Positions 9,918 through 19,142 are shown, numbered from the stretch's first letter. The stretch is DNA of 64,000 bases from Thermoguttaceae bacterium (GCA_017441605.1 JAFRXD010000062.1:1-64000), one strand, 5' to 3'. Notes: a model not told the origin generated them from the sequence alone. Translations and numbers: made by a program.

Positions 9918-11171
9918 ATGTTTCAGGGCAACGCGATCGTCGGTCAAAGCGGCGGTCCCACGAGCGTCATTAATTCGAGTCTTTGCGGCGTTGTTCAAAG
10001 CTGTTTCGAGCTCGGTCAAAAGAGCGCGGACTCCAAGATCGACAAAGTCTTCGGCATGCAGTACGGGGTCGAGGGCTTCATGCAAGACAAGGTTCTCGAT
10101 TTCGGGACGATCGCTCCCGAGACGATCGAGGGCCTGAAAACCACGCCCGGCAGCGCGCTCGGCAGTTGCCGACACAAGGTCCAAGAGAGCGACTTCCCGA
10201 TCATTCTGGAACAACTCAAGAAATACAATATCCGCTACTACTTCTTGGCCGGCGGAAACGACACGATGGACACGATCTGTCGCGTCGAAAAGTACTGCAA
10301 AGCCCAAGGTTACGAGCTTCGCGGTCTCGGCGTTCCGAAGACGGTCGACAACGACCTCTTCGCCACTGACCACACCCCGGGGTTCGGCTCCGCGGCGCGC
10401 TACGTCGCCCTTTCGGTCAAGCAAGCGGGCGTTCTCGCGCGCGACATGAAGAAGGTCGATCAGTACGTCGTCTTCCAGACGATCGGTCGCGACGCCGGTT
10501 GGCTTCCCGCCGCCGCCGCTTGCGCGAAAATCGACCCCGAGGACGCGCCTCACATTATCCTCGTTCCCGAAATCCCGTTCAATTTCGCCAAGTTCATCGC
10601 GAAAGCGCAAGAGACCCTCGATAAATTCGGGTTCGTCTCGGTTGTCTGCGGCGAGGGAATCCGCGACGCGAACGGCGTGGTCGTCAGTTCGCTCGACGCC
10701 GACGGAAACGAGATCAAGAAGGAAAAGACGGTCGACAAGTTCGGGAACCAAGAGCTCGGCGCGATGGCGGGCACGAGCGTCGCGGTCGCGCTCCACAAGA
10801 TGCTCGGCAAGCATCTTAAGCGCGAGAACGGCGTCCCCTGCCGCGGAGAGTTCCAAGTGACCGAGTCGCTCCCGATGTGCGGAGCCGACCGCGCGACCGA
10901 GCTCGATATCCAAGAGGCGTGGAACTGCGGACGACGCGCCGTCGAACTCGCCCTCGAGGGCAAGAGCGGCGTTATGGTCACGATGAACCGAACCTCGAAC
11001 AGTCCCTATAAGGTCGAATACGAGACCGCGCCCCTCGACGCGGTCGCCGTCGAGGCGAAGCCGATGCCGTTGGAATACGTCGACGCCGACAATCTGTTCG
11101 TAACTCCCGCGTGCGTCGAGTACCTGCGCCCGCTCGTCGGAGATCTACCCAAGTACGTCAAACTCTTCTAA
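9918..11171 (+). CDS. phosphofructokinase, probably pyrophosphate-dependent
   Basis: It phosphorylates fructose-6-phosphate to fructose-1,6-bisphosphate, reversibly if PPi-dependent. The 417 residues match PPi-type enzymes rather than the ~320 of E. coli PfkA. Motifs: GQSGGPTSVINSS at the N-terminus, the donor loop GGNDTMDT (Asp in place of the Gly of the ATP-type GGDGS loop), PKTVDNDL (Lys as in PPi enzymes, against PGTIDND in ATP enzymes), and the sugar-phosphate segment TIGRDAGWLPAAAA. AAGGAG precedes the ATG. A perfect terminator follows at 11209. It lies in the SIS/PIG-L series and would pass its product into glycolysis. The PPi assignment rests on those two residues. Confidence 0.85.
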   Translation: MFQGNAIVGQSGGPTSVINSSLCGVVQSCFELGQKSADSKIDKVFGMQYGVEGFMQDKVLDFGTIAPETIEGLKTTPGSALGSCRHKVQESDFPIILEQLKKYNIRYYFLAGGNDTMDTICRVEKYCKAQGYELRGLGVPKTVDNDLFATDHTPGFGSAARYVALSVKQAGVLARDMKKVDQYVVFQTIGRDAGWLPAAAACAKIDPEDAPHIILVPEIPFNFAKFIAKAQETLDKFGFVSVVCGEGIRDANGVVVSSLDADGNEIKKEKTVDKFGNQELGAMAGTSVAVALHKMLGKHLKRENGVPCRGEFQVTESLPMCGADRATELDIQEAWNCGRRAVELALEGKSGVMVTMNRTSNSPYKVEYETAPLDAVAVEAKPMPLEYVDADNLFVTPACVEYLRPLVGDLPKYVKLF

Positions 11172-11208
11172 TCCCCCCTTGGGAGCGGAGTTGACGAACG
11201 CGACGCGC

Positions 11209-11240
11209 GGCGGCGTTTCCCTGCGAAACGCCGCCGTTTT
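11209..11240 (+). terminator. terminator after the phosphofructokinase gene
   Basis: A 10-bp perfect stem (GGCGGCGTTT at 11209-11218, AAACGCCGCC at 11226-11235), 7-nt loop, then GTTTTT. Confidence 0.85.
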
Positions 11241-11249
11241 TGTCGGCGC

Positions 11250-11277
11250 TTGAATAATCCGCCGATTGGAGTACAAT
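11250..11277 (+). promoter_or_regulatory. promoter of the MATE-SDR unit
   Basis: TTGAAT (11250-11255), 16-bp spacer, TACAAT (11272-11277). It starts 10 nt past the preceding terminator. Confidence 0.7.
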
Positions 11278-11350
11278 GGCGCGAACCAATTCGCATTTTT
11301 GACCCGGCGGCGCTCGTCGCCCACCCCGCGCCGCTCGCGAAAGCCATCGC

Positions 11351-12862
11351 ATGAACGATCCGACCAAAAACCCGACCTTTATGGAATCGCGGTCGATTCC
11401 GAAACTCCTCTTGGAGTTCTCGACCCCCGCGATTATCGCCTCGCTCGTCTCCGTTACCTACAACTTGGTGGCGCGGATCTTCGTGGCGCAGCGCTTTGGC
11501 ATGGACGGGGTCGCGGCGGTAACCGTCTCTTTTCCGGTGATCGTGCTCTTTTTGGCGGTCGCGATGACGATCGGCACGGGGGCGACGATTATCATCTCGA
11601 TCCGGCTCGGGGAAAAGAACAACGACAAGGCGGAGGAGGCGCTCGGACAGGCGCTCTTTCTTTCGGTCGCGACCGCCGCTATTTTTATCCTCCTAGGTCA
11701 ATTATTCTTGACCCCGATTTTAAAGATAGTCGGCGCGGAGGGGGATCCCGCGGATCCAAAATCGGTCATTGGCATGGCCAGGTCGTATTTGTCCGTCGTG
11801 ATCTGGGGCGTTTTGACTCAACACATCGCCTACGGCGTCAACAACTTCATTCGCGCCGAGGGGAAACCAAGAATCGCTATGGTTTCGATGGTCATCTCGG
11901 CTTTGGCCAACGCCGTTTTCGACTACTATTTTCTATTCGTGTTAAGAACCGGCATTTGGGGCGCCGGGCTCGCGAACGTTTTGGCTTGCGCGATCGCGGC
12001 CGGATGGATCGTCTATCTATATTACTCTGGCAAAACGGTGCTTCGCTGGAGGTGGCGGTATTTCCGATTCAATCTCAAATTGGCGGTTCAAATAGCGATT
12101 TGCGGCGCCGTTCCCTTCGCGACCCAATTAAGCTCGGCAATTTTACAGACCTCGCAAAACAACCTTCTCGGACATTACGGCGCCCTCTACGGCAAGACGA
12201 TGGGGTACGCGTTCGACGGGGGCAATTTGGCGATCGGGATCATGGGCTCGGTCGTCGCGGTAACGATGACGGTCGTTATGCCGTTCCTCGGGTTAGGGCA
12301 GGGCGTTCAACCGATCGTCGGGTACAATAGCGGCGCCGGACGACCGGATCGCGTCCTCGCGACGATCAAGCTCGCGCTGAAAGTCGCGGTCGTCGCCAGC
12401 GTTGTCGCTTGGCTCTTCTTTATGATTTTTCCCTCGATTCCAGTCAAAATGTTCCTCAAAGTTGGCGAAGAAGGGTTTGCCGAAAAACTGGCCATGGGAA
12501 CGGTCGCTATCCGCGCCGTGAGCCTCGCCCTGCCCTTGGTCGCGGTCAACGTGCTCGCGAGCGGATACTTCCAAGCGCAGGGTCGCCCCATTCTCGCGCT
12601 GATGATGACCTTGGTTCGACAGTTGATCTGCCTCCTGCCGTGTCTCTTCGTTTCGACTTACCTACTCGAGCGTTTCGCCGGTCCCGGACGCGGGCTCGAC
12701 GGTTGCTGGTACTCGTTCCCGGTCGCCGATTTCGCGGGTTTCGTCGTCGCCGTCGTCTTTCTGAGAATCGACTTCGCGCGCAACAAGCGGCTCGTTCGCG
12801 AGCGCGAGGCGCGACTTCAACGCGAAAAACTCCAACGCGGGGCGCTCGAAAATGCCGTCTAG
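11351..12862 (+). CDS. MATE family efflux transporter
   Basis: A 503-residue inner-membrane protein with about twelve hydrophobic helices in two halves. The N-terminal IPKLLLEFSTPAIIASLV and VTYNLVARIFVAQRFG, the loop motif LGEKNNDKAEEALGQA, and the mid-protein LGLGQGVQPIVGYNSGAG are typical of the NorM/DinF-like MATE family, which exports cationic compounds or metabolites in exchange for Na+ or H+. The Lys/Arg-rich tail after residue ~475 is cytoplasmic. The substrate is unknown. The 3' end overlaps the SDR gene by 11 nt, so the two are translationally coupled. Confidence 0.9.
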   Translation: MNDPTKNPTFMESRSIPKLLLEFSTPAIIASLVSVTYNLVARIFVAQRFGMDGVAAVTVSFPVIVLFLAVAMTIGTGATIIISIRLGEKNNDKAEEALGQALFLSVATAAIFILLGQLFLTPILKIVGAEGDPADPKSVIGMARSYLSVVIWGVLTQHIAYGVNNFIRAEGKPRIAMVSMVISALANAVFDYYFLFVLRTGIWGAGLANVLACAIAAGWIVYLYYSGKTVLRWRWRYFRFNLKLAVQIAICGAVPFATQLSSAILQTSQNNLLGHYGALYGKTMGYAFDGGNLAIGIMGSVVAVTMTVVMPFLGLGQGVQPIVGYNSGAGRPDRVLATIKLALKVAVVASVVAWLFFMIFPSIPVKMFLKVGEEGFAEKLAMGTVAIRAVSLALPLVAVNVLASGYFQAQGRPILALMMTLVRQLICLLPCLFVSTYLLERFAGPGRGLDGCWYSFPVADFAGFVVAVVFLRIDFARNKRLVREREARLQREKLQRGALENAV

Positions 12863-13661
12863 CAACGACCCGGAGCGAAGAAGGCGCTCGATCGCGATCG
12901 TCGGCGCGACCGGCGGAATCGGTCGCGCGATCGTCGAGACGTTTCTTTCGGAGAACGTCGCGCTTTATCTTTCCGGCGGCGCGAGATTCGACGAATTGCG
13001 AAAGCTAGTCCCGCCGAAAAACGGCGCCTCGATTCGCGCTTTCCGCGCCGACCTCGCCTCGGTCGACGGCGCCGCGAAACTGGTCGGGGAGTTTCTCGCC
13101 GCGCTTCGAACCGACCAACGAACCGATCGTCCGACCCTCGACGGACTTGTCGTCGCTTCAGGCGTCGATTTAATGACCCCCGACAACAAAGCGCTCGACT
13201 TCGCCGCCCGGCTCGAAAAGGCTTGGCGAATCGACGTCGCGTCGACGATCTCGATCGCTCGCGGATTGAGCGGGGCGCTTTCGGAGCGCGAGGACGGTTC
13301 GACGGGCGGCTGCGTCTTGTTCGGCTGGTCCGGCGTCGCGCGGGGGCAAGAAGGGGAGACCTCGCAAATATACGCCGCGTGCAAGGGGGCGGTCGTCGCG
13401 TTCGCGAAAAGCCTCGCGCAAGAGCTCGCCCCGAAAGTTCGCGTCAACTCGATTTCGCCGGGCTGGATTAAGACGACGTGGGGCGAAATCGCGTCGCCCA
13501 AGGCGCGCGCGCGAGCGGAGCGCGACTCTTTGCTCGGCCGTTGGGGAACGGCACGAGAAGTCGCGGCGGCGGTTCGGTTTCTGCTTTCGGAAAGCTCCGC
13601 TTTCGTCAACGGAGTCGATTTGCCGATCGACGGAGGGTTCTCGGTGGCTCGCGATAAATAG
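12852..13661 (+). CDS. short-chain dehydrogenase/reductase
   Basis: A 269-residue classical SDR, an NAD(P)-dependent oxidoreductase. It has the Rossmann glycine motif VGATGGIGRAI at residues ~16-26, and the catalytic Tyr/Lys in YAACKGAVVAFAKS (Tyr ~174, Lys ~178). The Ser that usually precedes the Tyr by 13 residues is likely the Ser of GWSGVARG. It also has the family PG motif NSISPGW and the C-terminal FVNGVDLPIDGG. It resembles FabG-like enzymes but with a longer loop around residues 55-100. It starts inside the MATE gene. Its substrate is unknown and may relate to what the exporter carries. Confidence 0.85.
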   Translation: MPSSNDPERRRRSIAIVGATGGIGRAIVETFLSENVALYLSGGARFDELRKLVPPKNGASIRAFRADLASVDGAAKLVGEFLAALRTDQRTDRPTLDGLVVASGVDLMTPDNKALDFAARLEKAWRIDVASTISIARGLSGALSEREDGSTGGCVLFGWSGVARGQEGETSQIYAACKGAVVAFAKSLAQELAPKVRVNSISPGWIKTTWGEIASPKARARAERDSLLGRWGTAREVAAAVRFLLSESSAFVNGVDLPIDGGFSVARDK

Positions 13662-13682
13662 CCGCCTCTCTTTATTTGGCCC

Positions 13683-13710
13683 TTGACTACTTTTATAAGT
13701 TCGCTATAAT
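13683..13710 (+). promoter_or_regulatory. promoter of the RpiB-like gene
   Basis: TTGACT (13683-13688), 16-bp spacer, TATAAT (13705-13710), 120 nt ahead of the start codon at 13832. Confidence 0.75.
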
Positions 13711-13831
13711 ACTCGCGATTTTATTCAAACGCGCCTTCGAGAGGTCTCCTTTTTCTCGACCGACGCGCGTCGGTTCAGGGGGATTGTATCGAACGTTGCC
13801 GCCAGACTTGCGGGACACGGAGACGACCGCG

Positions 13832-14488
13832 ATGAACATAGCCATTGGAAGCGATCACCGAGGGGGCAAGGTCGCCTACCGACTCGTCAAGGATCTATTA
13901 CTTCGCGACCACTACGCCGATTTGACCTTCGACGCGCGACCGTCCAACGACTCGATGGTCGGGGCCTTTATGATCGAGGGCGCGGCGGTTTCCGACTCCT
14001 TCGACGAAGGCGACGCCGCGGAGCCGCCCCGCGTTTATCCGATTAAGTACGGCGACAAGCAAGAAGAGGACGAAGTAGAATACGCCGCCTCCCTCTCCGA
14101 GGCGATCGAGCTCGTCGATCCCGAGCTGTCCGCCGAAGCGCGACGCGAACTTCGCGTCGATTATCCCGACGTCGCCGCCGCGGTCGCGTCGGCGGTTTCC
14201 GAGGGACGCGCGGATATGGGCGTTCTCGTTTGCGGAACGGGGGTCGGCATGGGGATCGTCGCCAATAAGTTCAAGGGAGTCCGCGCCGCCGTTTGCTACA
14301 ACGAGGTCGCCGCGGAGCTTTCGCGTCGGCACAACGACGCCAACGTGCTATGCGTTTCCGGCGAATTTCTGAGCGTTCCGGCGATCGAGTCGCTCGTTCG
14401 CCTTTGGCTGACCGCTCCGTACGACGGGGGTCGGCACGCCCCGCGCGTCGCCAAAATCGCGAAGCTTGAGGAACAGACCGGGCTTTAA
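13832..14488 (+). CDS. RpiB/LacA-family sugar-phosphate isomerase with internal insertion
   Basis: RpiB enzymes interconvert ribose-5-phosphate and ribulose-5-phosphate; relatives act on allose or galactose phosphates. The N-terminus MNIAIGSDHRGGKVAYRLVK and the C-terminal half DYPDVAAAVASAVSEG...LVCGTGVGMGIVANKF (catalytic Cys in CGTG) are clear RpiB. Between them, at about residues 35-110, lies an acidic segment of roughly 65 residues not found in the ~150-residue canonical enzymes, giving 218 residues in all. The frame also runs upstream to 13676, but that extension contains the promoter, and GGAG precedes ATG 13832. Either the insertion is a lineage-specific domain or the substrate differs from ribose-5-phosphate. 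Confidence 0.8.
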   Translation: MNIAIGSDHRGGKVAYRLVKDLLLRDHYADLTFDARPSNDSMVGAFMIEGAAVSDSFDEGDAAEPPRVYPIKYGDKQEEDEVEYAASLSEAIELVDPELSAEARRELRVDYPDVAAAVASAVSEGRADMGVLVCGTGVGMGIVANKFKGVRAAVCYNEVAAELSRRHNDANVLCVSGEFLSVPAIESLVRLWLTAPYDGGRHAPRVAKIAKLEEQTGL

Positions 14489-14670
14489 GAGACTATGCGC
14501 CGGTCGCGCGGGTCGCGTCCCTAAAATTTTCAAAAAAAACGGAAGAAAGCTCGAAAAAGACGCGACGCGAGGGGGCGATTTGCGTACAATACTATTTGCG
14601 GGCGAAATAAGCTCCGCTTTTTAGCGTATCGCCAATTATTTCCACGACCGTTCAACGAAAGGGAGCGACT

Positions 14671-15405
14671 ATGGAATCCAAAGATATTTTCGAGGCTTAC
14701 GAATCGCCTTACGCGCGTCAACGCGAAGCCGTTCGCGCCGAGGATCGCTCGACGCTCGTTACCAAAACGTACCTGAACCTTTCCGGCGCCGTTTTCGCGT
14801 TCGCGGTTCTCGAAGCGCTGATCTTTATGATTGTCGGTCCCGCTCCGATCCTCGAGTTGATTTCGACAAACGTAAGAGTCGCGGGGATCGTTATGCTCGG
14901 GATCTGCATGGGCGGACCTTGGCTCGGAACCAAGTTGCTCGGCGAAAATCCGAGTCGCGGACGACAGTACGGGTTGCTCTGCTATTACGTCGCTATGTAC
15001 GCGATTATCATGACCCCGCTGCTCGCCCTCGCGTTGGCGGCGCTCGGGCTTCAAGTAATCGTCCAAGCGGCTTGCATTACCGCCGCGCTGTTCGTCGCGC
15101 TGTCGTCGGTCGTCTTTATGACGCGCGCCAACTTCTCGGGAATGCGCTCGTTTTTGTGGTTCGCGAGCGTCGCCGCGCTGATTTTGATCGTCGCGTCCTT
15201 TATTTTCCCGAGCCTCGTCTTGGGGATTTGGTTCTCCGGCGCGATGGTCGTTCTCGCGGGGGCTTATATCCTATACGACACGTCGAAGCTGATGCGCGAG
15301 GCTCGAGTTGGGGACGACGTCCTCTGCGCGGTCGAGATTTTCGCGTCCCTGATGATGCTGTTCTACTACGTTCTTCGGATTCTGATGGCGCTGAATCGCC
15401 GTTAG
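14671..15405 (+). CDS. Bax inhibitor-1/YccA family membrane protein (copy 1)
   Basis: A 244-residue integral membrane protein with about seven hydrophobic helices after a polar N-terminus of ~45 residues. Signature parts are STLVTKTYLNLSGAVFAFAV at the first helix and the conserved final LYDTSKLMREARVGDD followed by a last helix, as in the BI-1/YccA family of Ca2+-leak or stress-related membrane proteins. In bacteria the family is linked to FtsH-dependent quality control; the exact role is not known. AAAGGGAG precedes the ATG. It is followed by its own perfect terminator and then by a paralogue with the same promoter and leader layout, so this is a tandem gene duplication. Confidence 0.8.
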   Translation: MESKDIFEAYESPYARQREAVRAEDRSTLVTKTYLNLSGAVFAFAVLEALIFMIVGPAPILELISTNVRVAGIVMLGICMGGPWLGTKLLGENPSRGRQYGLLCYYVAMYAIIMTPLLALALAALGLQVIVQAACITAALFVALSSVVFMTRANFSGMRSFLWFASVAALILIVASFIFPSLVLGIWFSGAMVVLAGAYILYDTSKLMREARVGDDVLCAVEIFASLMMLFYYVLRILMALNRR

Positions 15406-15449
15406 TCCGACGAGAAACCCTCGGTTTTCTCGCGAAAACGCGAATTTGC

Positions 15450-15487
15450 GCGGCGATCCGTCAAAACGGCGGGTCGCCGCTTTTTTT
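15450..15487 (+). terminator. terminator of BI-1 copy 1
   Basis: GCGGCGA (15450-15456) pairs with TCGCCGC (15474-15480), with an inner CCGT/ACGG stem and seven T afterwards. Confidence 0.85.
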
Positions 15488-15656
15488 GCGTTTGCGTCGT
15501 CGAGATCGTCGCTAGTTATTTTTTTCCATAAATCGCTCGAACCGGAGCCGAAATACGCGAGACGAGGGCGCGAATTTTGCTTACATATTAGCAACGGGCG
15601 AAAACGAGTTTCGCCTTTAATTCGTTCCCGCGTCAATTTAGGGAAAGGAAGCGACA

Positions 15657-16388
15657 ATGGACTCCGCCAGTTTGATTAAGACTTCCGAATCGCCTAGCGA
15701 TTCTCAAATCGCGCCGATGACCGCCGAAGAGCGCTCGACGCTTATTGTCAAAACGTACGAGAATCTCTTTTGGGCGACCGTCGCGTTCGGGTTTCTCGAA
15801 ACGCTGCTTCTCGGGATCGTCGGTCCGGGCAAAATTTACGAGTTGCTTACGATCGAGCCGAGAGTTTCGGCGCTCGTTGTGGGGGGAATTGACATTGTCG
15901 GTTTATTCCTCGCTCTCTTGCCGCTCGCGGGAAATCCGAGGCGCTGGCGCCAGTACGTATCGCTTGGGTTGTTCGTTCTATTGTACGTCGCAATTATGGC
16001 GCCGGGGTTCGCGATCGCCCTGACGCTGGTCGGGACGAAAGTTGTCTTTCAAGCGATCGGGATAACCGTCGCGCTTTTTATCGCGCTAACCTCCGCGGTC
16101 TTTATGACTCGCGCGAACTTTACGATCCTGCGCGCAGGTTTGCTGTACGGGACTTTCGCCGCGATCGTTTTGATTATCGCGTCGTGTATTTTCGGTTTTG
16201 AGTTGGGAATAGGGTTCTCGTGGACGATGGCTTGCGTCGCTTGCGGATGGATTTTGCACGACACGTCGGTTGTGTTGCGCGAGGCGAAGCCCGGAGACGA
16301 CGTCAAATGCGCTATCGATATTTTTCTGTCCCTGATGCTGCTGCTCAGCTACGTTCTCGATATTCTGTCCGGACCGGATCGCGGTTAG
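15657..16388 (+). CDS. Bax inhibitor-1/YccA family membrane protein (copy 2)
   Basis: A 243-residue paralogue of the preceding gene, colinear over its whole length: ERSTLIVKTYENLFWATVAF matches the first helix and LHDTSVVLREAKPGDDVKCA the final motif, where Tyr of LYDTS is replaced by His. Seven hydrophobic helices are again predicted by eye. GGAAAGGAAG precedes the ATG. The regions upstream of the two genes also align (TTTGCGTACAAT and TTTTGCTTACAT about 70-90 nt ahead of each ATG, then a shared GGGCGAAA), so promoter and gene were duplicated together. Function as for copy 1: not known. Confidence 0.8.
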   Translation: MDSASLIKTSESPSDSQIAPMTAEERSTLIVKTYENLFWATVAFGFLETLLLGIVGPGKIYELLTIEPRVSALVVGGIDIVGLFLALLPLAGNPRRWRQYVSLGLFVLLYVAIMAPGFAIALTLVGTKVVFQAIGITVALFIALTSAVFMTRANFTILRAGLLYGTFAAIVLIIASCIFGFELGIGFSWTMACVACGWILHDTSVVLREAKPGDDVKCAIDIFLSLMLLLSYVLDILSGPDRG

Positions 16389-16414
16389 CGCGCCGAACCA
16401 AAACCGCGTTTTTT
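16380..16414 (+). terminator. terminator of BI-1 copy 2, overlapping the stop codon
   Basis: CGCGGTT (16380-16386) pairs with AACCGCG (16402-16408), followed by six T. The left arm contains the end of the coding sequence. Confidence 0.75.
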
Positions 16415-16459
16415 GTCCCCGCCAAGCCCGACTCTTCGTTGAGGAACGATTTGGGGGAC

Positions 16460-16487
16460 TTTTCAAATTTTTAGGATATGGTACAAT
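16460..16487 (+). promoter_or_regulatory. putative promoter of the TPR-alphaCTD gene
   Basis: TTTTCA (16460-16465), 16-bp spacer, TACAAT (16482-16487). The -35 is weak. Confidence 0.45.
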
Positions 16488-16571
16488 GAAGGAAGCGTCG
16501 GAGTAGCTTTTCGACGAAACGCGCTCGACGCGTTTGACACAGAATCGGCATTTTGCGGAGACACAATCGTT

Positions 16572-17909
16572 ATGGCGACCGAGCCCCTTCCTTTAGACGT
16601 GAGACAACTCGTGCTTTACAGCGGCTCCTTTGGTCCTCGAGAGATCGACGAACTGCGGAAAGAAATTAGTCGCGACCCGAAGAAATTCGACGAGCTCAAA
16701 GGAGCGGTCAACGAGCTCAAGACGAAAGACGAAGAAGAGCTTAGTCCCGCCGTTCGCGTCAAGCTCGGGGTTTGCCAATTCGTGATCGGAGCTTACGACG
16801 ACTCCTTCGCGTCCCTCAAGAAGGGGGACGGAGGCGCGCTCGCGCAATTTTATTTCGCCAAGCTCTTCGCGGTCAAGGGCGATCTCGAGGCGTCGATCGC
16901 CGCGTACAACACCGCGCAGTCGGCGGGCTACAACGTCGACGACTGCGCCCTCGGTCGCGCCGAAGTCTACCGCGACATGGGCAAGTTGCAGCAGAGTCTC
17001 CAAGAGCTCGACTACCTCTCCGGCGCGGTCGAGCAGACCGCCGAGTACCTGTACCAGCGCGCCGCGACCGTCAACGCGCTCGGAGTCAACCCGATCGAGG
17101 CGATCGCGCTTTACGAGCGCGCGGTTCAAGCGGATCCGAACCACCCGGGCGCTCTTTACGGCCTAGCGATGGAAAACGAGCGCCGCGGCAACGACGAAGA
17201 GGCCCTCAAGCTCTACCAGCGCGCGGCGGGGCGTTTCCCGACCAACGTCGGCGTCCTTATGAACCTCGGCGTGCTTTACGAGGACATGGAGCGCTACGAG
17301 GAGGCGGTCGCGTGCTATAAGCGCGTTTTGGACGCCTACCCGATGGACGAGCGCGCTGCGCTCTATCTCAAGGACGCTAAGGCGGCGGTCGAAATCGTCA
17401 AAGCCCCGGTCGTGAGCGGACCGACCGAAACGACGAAAATGCGGAATCTGCAGAAAAAGATCTCCGAAATCGAGCTTTCGCAGCGCTCTCGCAACTGCTT
17501 GGCGGCGATGGGCGTCGAGACGCTCGGCGATCTTTGCTCGCACACCGAGCAAGACCTGCTTCGCATGCCGAACTTCGGCGACACGAGCCTCAACGAAATC
17601 AAGCAGCACTTGGCGACGTTCGATCTGAAGCTCGGCATGCAGACCGCGGGCGCCCCGGCGGCGGTTTCTCCCGTCGCGGACGAGGACGTGCCCCCCGAGA
17701 TGCGAAGGCTTCTCGCGCTTCCGGTCGGGGACTTGGAACTTTCGGTTCGCGCGCGCAAGTGCATGACGCGGCTCGGAATTAAGTCGATCGGCGAGCTGAT
17801 TAAGAAGACCGCCGACGAGTTGCTCTCTTGCAAGAACTTCGGCGTTACCAGCTTGAACGAGATCAACGAGAAGCTCGCGAGCAAAGGTCTGAAACTTCGC
17901 GGCGAGTGA
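16572..17909 (+). CDS. TPR protein with two RNA polymerase alpha-CTD-like domains
   Basis: A 445-residue cytosolic protein. Residues ~75-275 are tetratricopeptide repeats (for example [20 protein letters not shown] and [20 protein letters not shown]). Two helix-hairpin domains like the C-terminal domain of the RNA polymerase alpha subunit follow: ~295-350 ([20 protein letters not shown], then [19 protein letters not shown]) and ~380-440 ([16 protein letters not shown], then [19 protein letters not shown]). In RpoA this domain binds UP-element DNA and activators. The architecture is known to me as conserved in planctomycetes without an assigned role; regulation of transcription or DNA binding is an inference. 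A strong terminator follows. Confidence 0.85.
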   Translation: MATEPLPLDVRQLVLYSGSFGPREIDELRKEISRDPKKFDELKGAVNELKTKDEEELSPAVRVKLGVCQFVIGAYDDSFASLKKGDGGALAQFYFAKLFAVKGDLEASIAAYNTAQSAGYNVDDCALGRAEVYRDMGKLQQSLQELDYLSGAVEQTAEYLYQRAATVNALGVNPIEAIALYERAVQADPNHPGALYGLAMENERRGNDEEALKLYQRAAGRFPTNVGVLMNLGVLYEDMERYEEAVACYKRVLDAYPMDERAALYLKDAKAAVEIVKAPVVSGPTETTKMRNLQKKISEIELSQRSRNCLAAMGVETLGDLCSHTEQDLLRMPNFGDTSLNEIKQHLATFDLKLGMQTAGAPAAVSPVADEDVPPEMRRLLALPVGDLELSVRARKCMTRLGIKSIGELIKKTADELLSCKNFGVTSLNEINEKLASKGLKLRGE

Positions 17910-17941
17910 TTCCTCGGCGCGGGGTCGACCCTCTTGTTTTC

Positions 17942-17977
17942 CGCGCTCGCGTCGAACGAAGCGAGCGCGTTTTTTTT
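17942..17977 (+). terminator. terminator after the TPR-alphaCTD gene
   Basis: A 9-bp perfect stem (CGCGCTCGC / GCGAGCGCG), 10-nt loop, eight T. Confidence 0.9.
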
Positions 17978-18013
17978 GCGCGAACGGTTTCCTTTTCAAA
18001 GGAGGACTCTCGA

Positions 18014-19132
18014 GTGTTCCGGTACGAACTTCTTCACAAAGACGCGAATTGCGAGGCTCGTCGCGGAACCTTTGAGACGACGCGCGGGGTCGTTCTGCTC
18101 CCGACGTTTATGCCGGTCGGCACGCGCGGTTCGGTCAAAGGGGTCGAAGTCGGGCTCCTCGAGGCGACCGGTTCGCAAATCGTGCTGGGGAACACGTACC
18201 ACCTTATGCTTCGTCCGGGCGAGGACGTCGTTCGCGATTTGGGCGGCCTTCACAAGTTCTGCGGCTGGCGCGGTCCGATGCTCACCGACAGCGGCGGTTT
18301 CCAGCTTTTCTCCCTCGCCCAACTTACGAAAATAACCGAAGAGGGCTCGGTTTTTCGATCCCATATCGACGGGCGCCGGATCGAGCTGACCCCGGAGCGA
18401 TCCGTCGCGATTCAAGAGGCGCTCGGCTCCGATATCGCGATGGTCTTCGACCACGTGATTAAACTTCCGAACGAGCGCCGGAACGTCGAGGACGCGATGG
18501 AGCGAACGTTGCGCTGGGCGGCGCGCTGCAAGAAGGCTCATAAGCGAACGGAAGATCAAGCGCAATTTGGGATTATTCAAGGGGGGCTCGAATACGACCT
18601 GCGCCGGCGCTGCGCGGAGGAGCTCGCGGCGATCGGGTTCGACGGGTACGCGATCGGAGGGCTCAGCGTCGGCGAGCCGCCGCGGGAAATGTACGATTGC
18701 ATCGAGGCGACCAACGTTTCCGTTCCCCAAGACAAGCCGCGATACCTTATGGGGGTCGGGCGACCAGAGGACTTGCTCGAGGGGATCGCGCGCGGGATCG
18801 ACATGTTCGACTGCGTTATGCCCTCGCGCAACGGGCGCAACGCGACCGCGTTCACCGACTACGGCGTTATGCATATGCGCAACGCGCGGTACGAGCGCGA
18901 CGACCGACCGCTGGAAGAGAATTGCCCGTGCCCGGCGTGCAAGCGGAGCAGGGCGTATATTCGGCACCTGTTCGTCGTCGAGGAGATGCTCGGCCCCATT
19001 CTTCTCACGATTCACAATATAACGTACTATCAACGGTTAATGGCGGGCGCGCGCGCGGCGATCGAACAAGATCGATTTCTCGAGTACCGCGCCGAGAAAT
19101 TCGCCGGATGGCGCGCCGGAGTTCCCGAGTAG
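18014..19132 (+). CDS. tgt: queuine tRNA-ribosyltransferase (tRNA-guanine transglycosylase)
   Basis: It exchanges guanine-34 of GUN-anticodon tRNAs for the queuosine precursor. The 372 residues match the family. It has the base-binding segment [12 protein letters not shown] (catalytic-base Asp), the loop [11 protein letters not shown], the nucleophile region [14 protein letters not shown], and the zinc site [17 protein letters not shown] with the later His of TIHN. GTG at 18014 is taken as the start because AGGAGG lies 8 nt upstream and the protein then begins as the family does; the frame running back to 17828 overlaps the previous gene and its terminator. It is followed after 10 nt by exbD. 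Confidence 0.95.
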   Translation: MFRYELLHKDANCEARRGTFETTRGVVLLPTFMPVGTRGSVKGVEVGLLEATGSQIVLGNTYHLMLRPGEDVVRDLGGLHKFCGWRGPMLTDSGGFQLFSLAQLTKITEEGSVFRSHIDGRRIELTPERSVAIQEALGSDIAMVFDHVIKLPNERRNVEDAMERTLRWAARCKKAHKRTEDQAQFGIIQGGLEYDLRRRCAEELAAIGFDGYAIGGLSVGEPPREMYDCIEATNVSVPQDKPRYLMGVGRPEDLLEGIARGIDMFDCVMPSRNGRNATAFTDYGVMHMRNARYERDDRPLEENCPCPACKRSRAYIRHLFVVEEMLGPILLTIHNITYYQRLMAGARAAIEQDRFLEYRAEKFAGWRAGVPE

Positions 19133-19142
19133 AGGCCGATCG

